Assembly: GCA_965249895.1 (NCBI GenBank)
Contig: CBDFNC010000005.1
Coordinates: 2,232,001 to 2,296,000, forward strand
DNA length: 64,000 nucleotides
Reading direction: 5' to 3'
From: CBDFNC01 sp965249895
Lineage (GTDB): Bacteria; Pseudomonadota; Gammaproteobacteria; Enterobacterales; CBDFNC01
Part shown: piece by piece, positions 62,937-64,000 of the stretch
How positions within the stretch are numbered: the first letter of the stretch is position 1
Layout of the letters: every line of letters begins with the position of its first letter
Made by a program: the position numbers and the translations under genes
Notes under the pieces: model-generated
Told to the model about the DNA's origin: nothing
The model's input: only the letters and a program-made list of their open reading frames with translations
The model's database searches: none

Positions 62937-64000
62937 AAAAAAGAAACAGTATCGCTACCCGAATTCTTTCACTGTTCTTATTACTTGGCGGCTTAACCAT
63001 CACCTTTGTGTTAGCCACCACCTTTTGGTTTCAACAATTAGCCGCTTCCATCGAGACAGTATCAGCCAGGTATGTTCCTACTATTGCGACGGCTGCATCC
63101 TTTGCCGAAATAGGCGGTGTGATCACGACGGATTCCACCAAACTGGCATTGGCGACCAATCAGGCCAGCCGAATAGCCGCCAGCCAGGGGCTTACCCAAA
63201 GCCTGCCGAAACTGGAGCGATTCAGTAAATCTGGTATCTTACCGGAGCGAAAAAATGAACTGGCGCTGCTGAAATCAGCCATATCTCACAATATCCAGGC
63301 CCTGAACGACAACACCAAGCGCAGACTGGAAATTCAGGGAGAACAAGAGCAACAAAGACAATTACTGCACTGGTTGCAAGTGGACTTTATCGATGAAATA
63401 TCTCCCCTGGCAAAGGAGAGTGAATTTAACCTCAACCTGCTGATCCAAAAACTGGCAGACAACCGGTTATTAGATCGCGATCAAGTAGGAGAACTGAAAT
63501 CACAAAGCGATATTCGTAATTTGCTGCTGACATTAGAAGCCGATATCAACCTGGTGTTTGATTTATTGCAACGCTCTACCCTGTTTTCCTCACGCAGCGA
63601 AGTCCGTACCGCACAGAGCCTGATAGATGAAACCTTTCTCTCCATCGATCAACACATAGCCAGGCTGGCGCCGATCCCCAGTACAGTCACTGTGCGTCAG
63701 GTAGCCGACCAACTCAGAGCATTTACCGCCGACAAAAACGGTTTGATTGAAAAGAGTATGAAAGCCATTTTACTGGCCGAGACTAACCTGGAATTGCTCA
63801 CCGAAAACCAGTCACTTATTCATCGCGTTAAACTGATTGTTACCCAGGCCGTAACCCAAGCACAGCATGCCAGCGAACAGTCCACCCAGGCGCTAACCGC
63901 CGCGATAACCGACAGCCGCAACACCATGACCATTTCTGTCATTATTGTGCTCTTGCTGTCACTGACTGTTGGCTGGTACCTTAAGTCACAACTGTTAAAC
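62933..64000 (+). CDS. Membrane sensor kinase N-terminal part, PgtB/TorS-like (3' end outside window)
   Basis: The frame is open from ATG 62933 to the window end (356 codons). TM1 is at ~10-32 (LSLFLLLGGLTITFVLATTFW). A ~290-residue helical periplasmic region follows, starting VSARYVPTIATAASFAEIGG, which is like TorS/PgtB sensory domains. TM2 begins at ~333 (MTISVIIVLLLSLTVGWYL). HAMP, kinase and receiver domains, if present, lie beyond the edge. Coupled to the PgtC-like protein, it probably reads the state of that binding protein. Confidence 0.8.
   Translation, partial: MKKRNSIATRILSLFLLLGGLTITFVLATTFWFQQLAASIETVSARYVPTIATAASFAEIGGVITTDSTKLALATNQASRIAASQGLTQSLPKLERFSKSGILPERKNELALLKSAISHNIQALNDNTKRRLEIQGEQEQQRQLLHWLQVDFIDEISPLAKESEFNLNLLIQKLADNRLLDRDQVGELKSQSDIRNLLLTLEADINLVFDLLQRSTLFSSRSEVRTAQSLIDETFLSIDQHIARLAPIPSTVTVRQVADQLRAFTADKNGLIEKSMKAILLAETNLELLTENQSLIHRVKLIVTQAVTQAQHASEQSTQALTAAITDSRNTMTISVIIVLLLSLTVGWYLKSQLLN

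Overview
The window looks like chromosome from a marine gammaproteobacterium, most likely an Alteromonadales/Shewanella/Thalassomonas-type organism. This is inferred from gene content (sufABCDSE, an Fhu-type siderophore system with an FhuF reductase, an MshQ-like protein, a SLC13 dicarboxylate symporter with DctB/DctD control, HDOD and CspA proteins), moderate GC and several small dispersed repeats. No rRNA, tRNA or CRISPR array was recognised.

Left third (1-27.5 kb): an iron-themed region. An AraC regulator (cut by the left edge) and an MFS exporter resemble siderophore regulation and export genes. After an HDOD-GAF protein and a 264-bp MITE come two perfect 7-1-7 Fur boxes in a divergent promoter region. 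One faces an unrecognised 132-aa gene; the other faces a class I ribonucleotide reductase operon (nrdA, nrdB, a CPQC redoxin). An accessory block follows: an antitoxin-Doc pair, a short tyrosine recombinase and hipBA with paired operators. Then come sufABCDSE with a near-perfect Fur box, a VOC protein, an AraC regulator and an operon for siderophore-iron uptake (TonB receptor, FhuF, FhuC, FhuD, FhuB) with an AraC/GyrI-type regulator beside it. Read together, these genes would supply dNTPs, Fe-S clusters and iron under iron limitation.

Middle (27.5-49 kb): mixed single genes (LysE, GNAT, MATE, Nudix, MshQ-like, AraC, methyltransferase). An intact ISAs1-like insertion sequence has inverted repeats and a perfect 9-bp target duplication. 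Its transposase carries an N-terminal DruA-like (DUF4338) domain and is split across a canonical A_AAA_AAG -1 slippery site. A DctB/DctD two-component system is followed by a -24/-12 promoter and a SLC13 symporter. Small regulator pairs (LysR, MarR with two operators, Crp/Fnr with DUF2892) follow.

Right third (49-64 kb): an orphan flagellin with an inserted HExxH metalloprotease domain (flagellinolysin type) lies between two inverted copies of a MITE. Then come a decayed amidohydrolase, a LysR/monooxygenase/RidA cluster, cspA, a multiply broken LRR-metalloprotease lipoprotein gene, a divergent nitrilase/LysR pair, a 193-bp element with perfect 25-bp terminal repeats, and a PgtC/PgtB-like sensing pair cut by the right edge.
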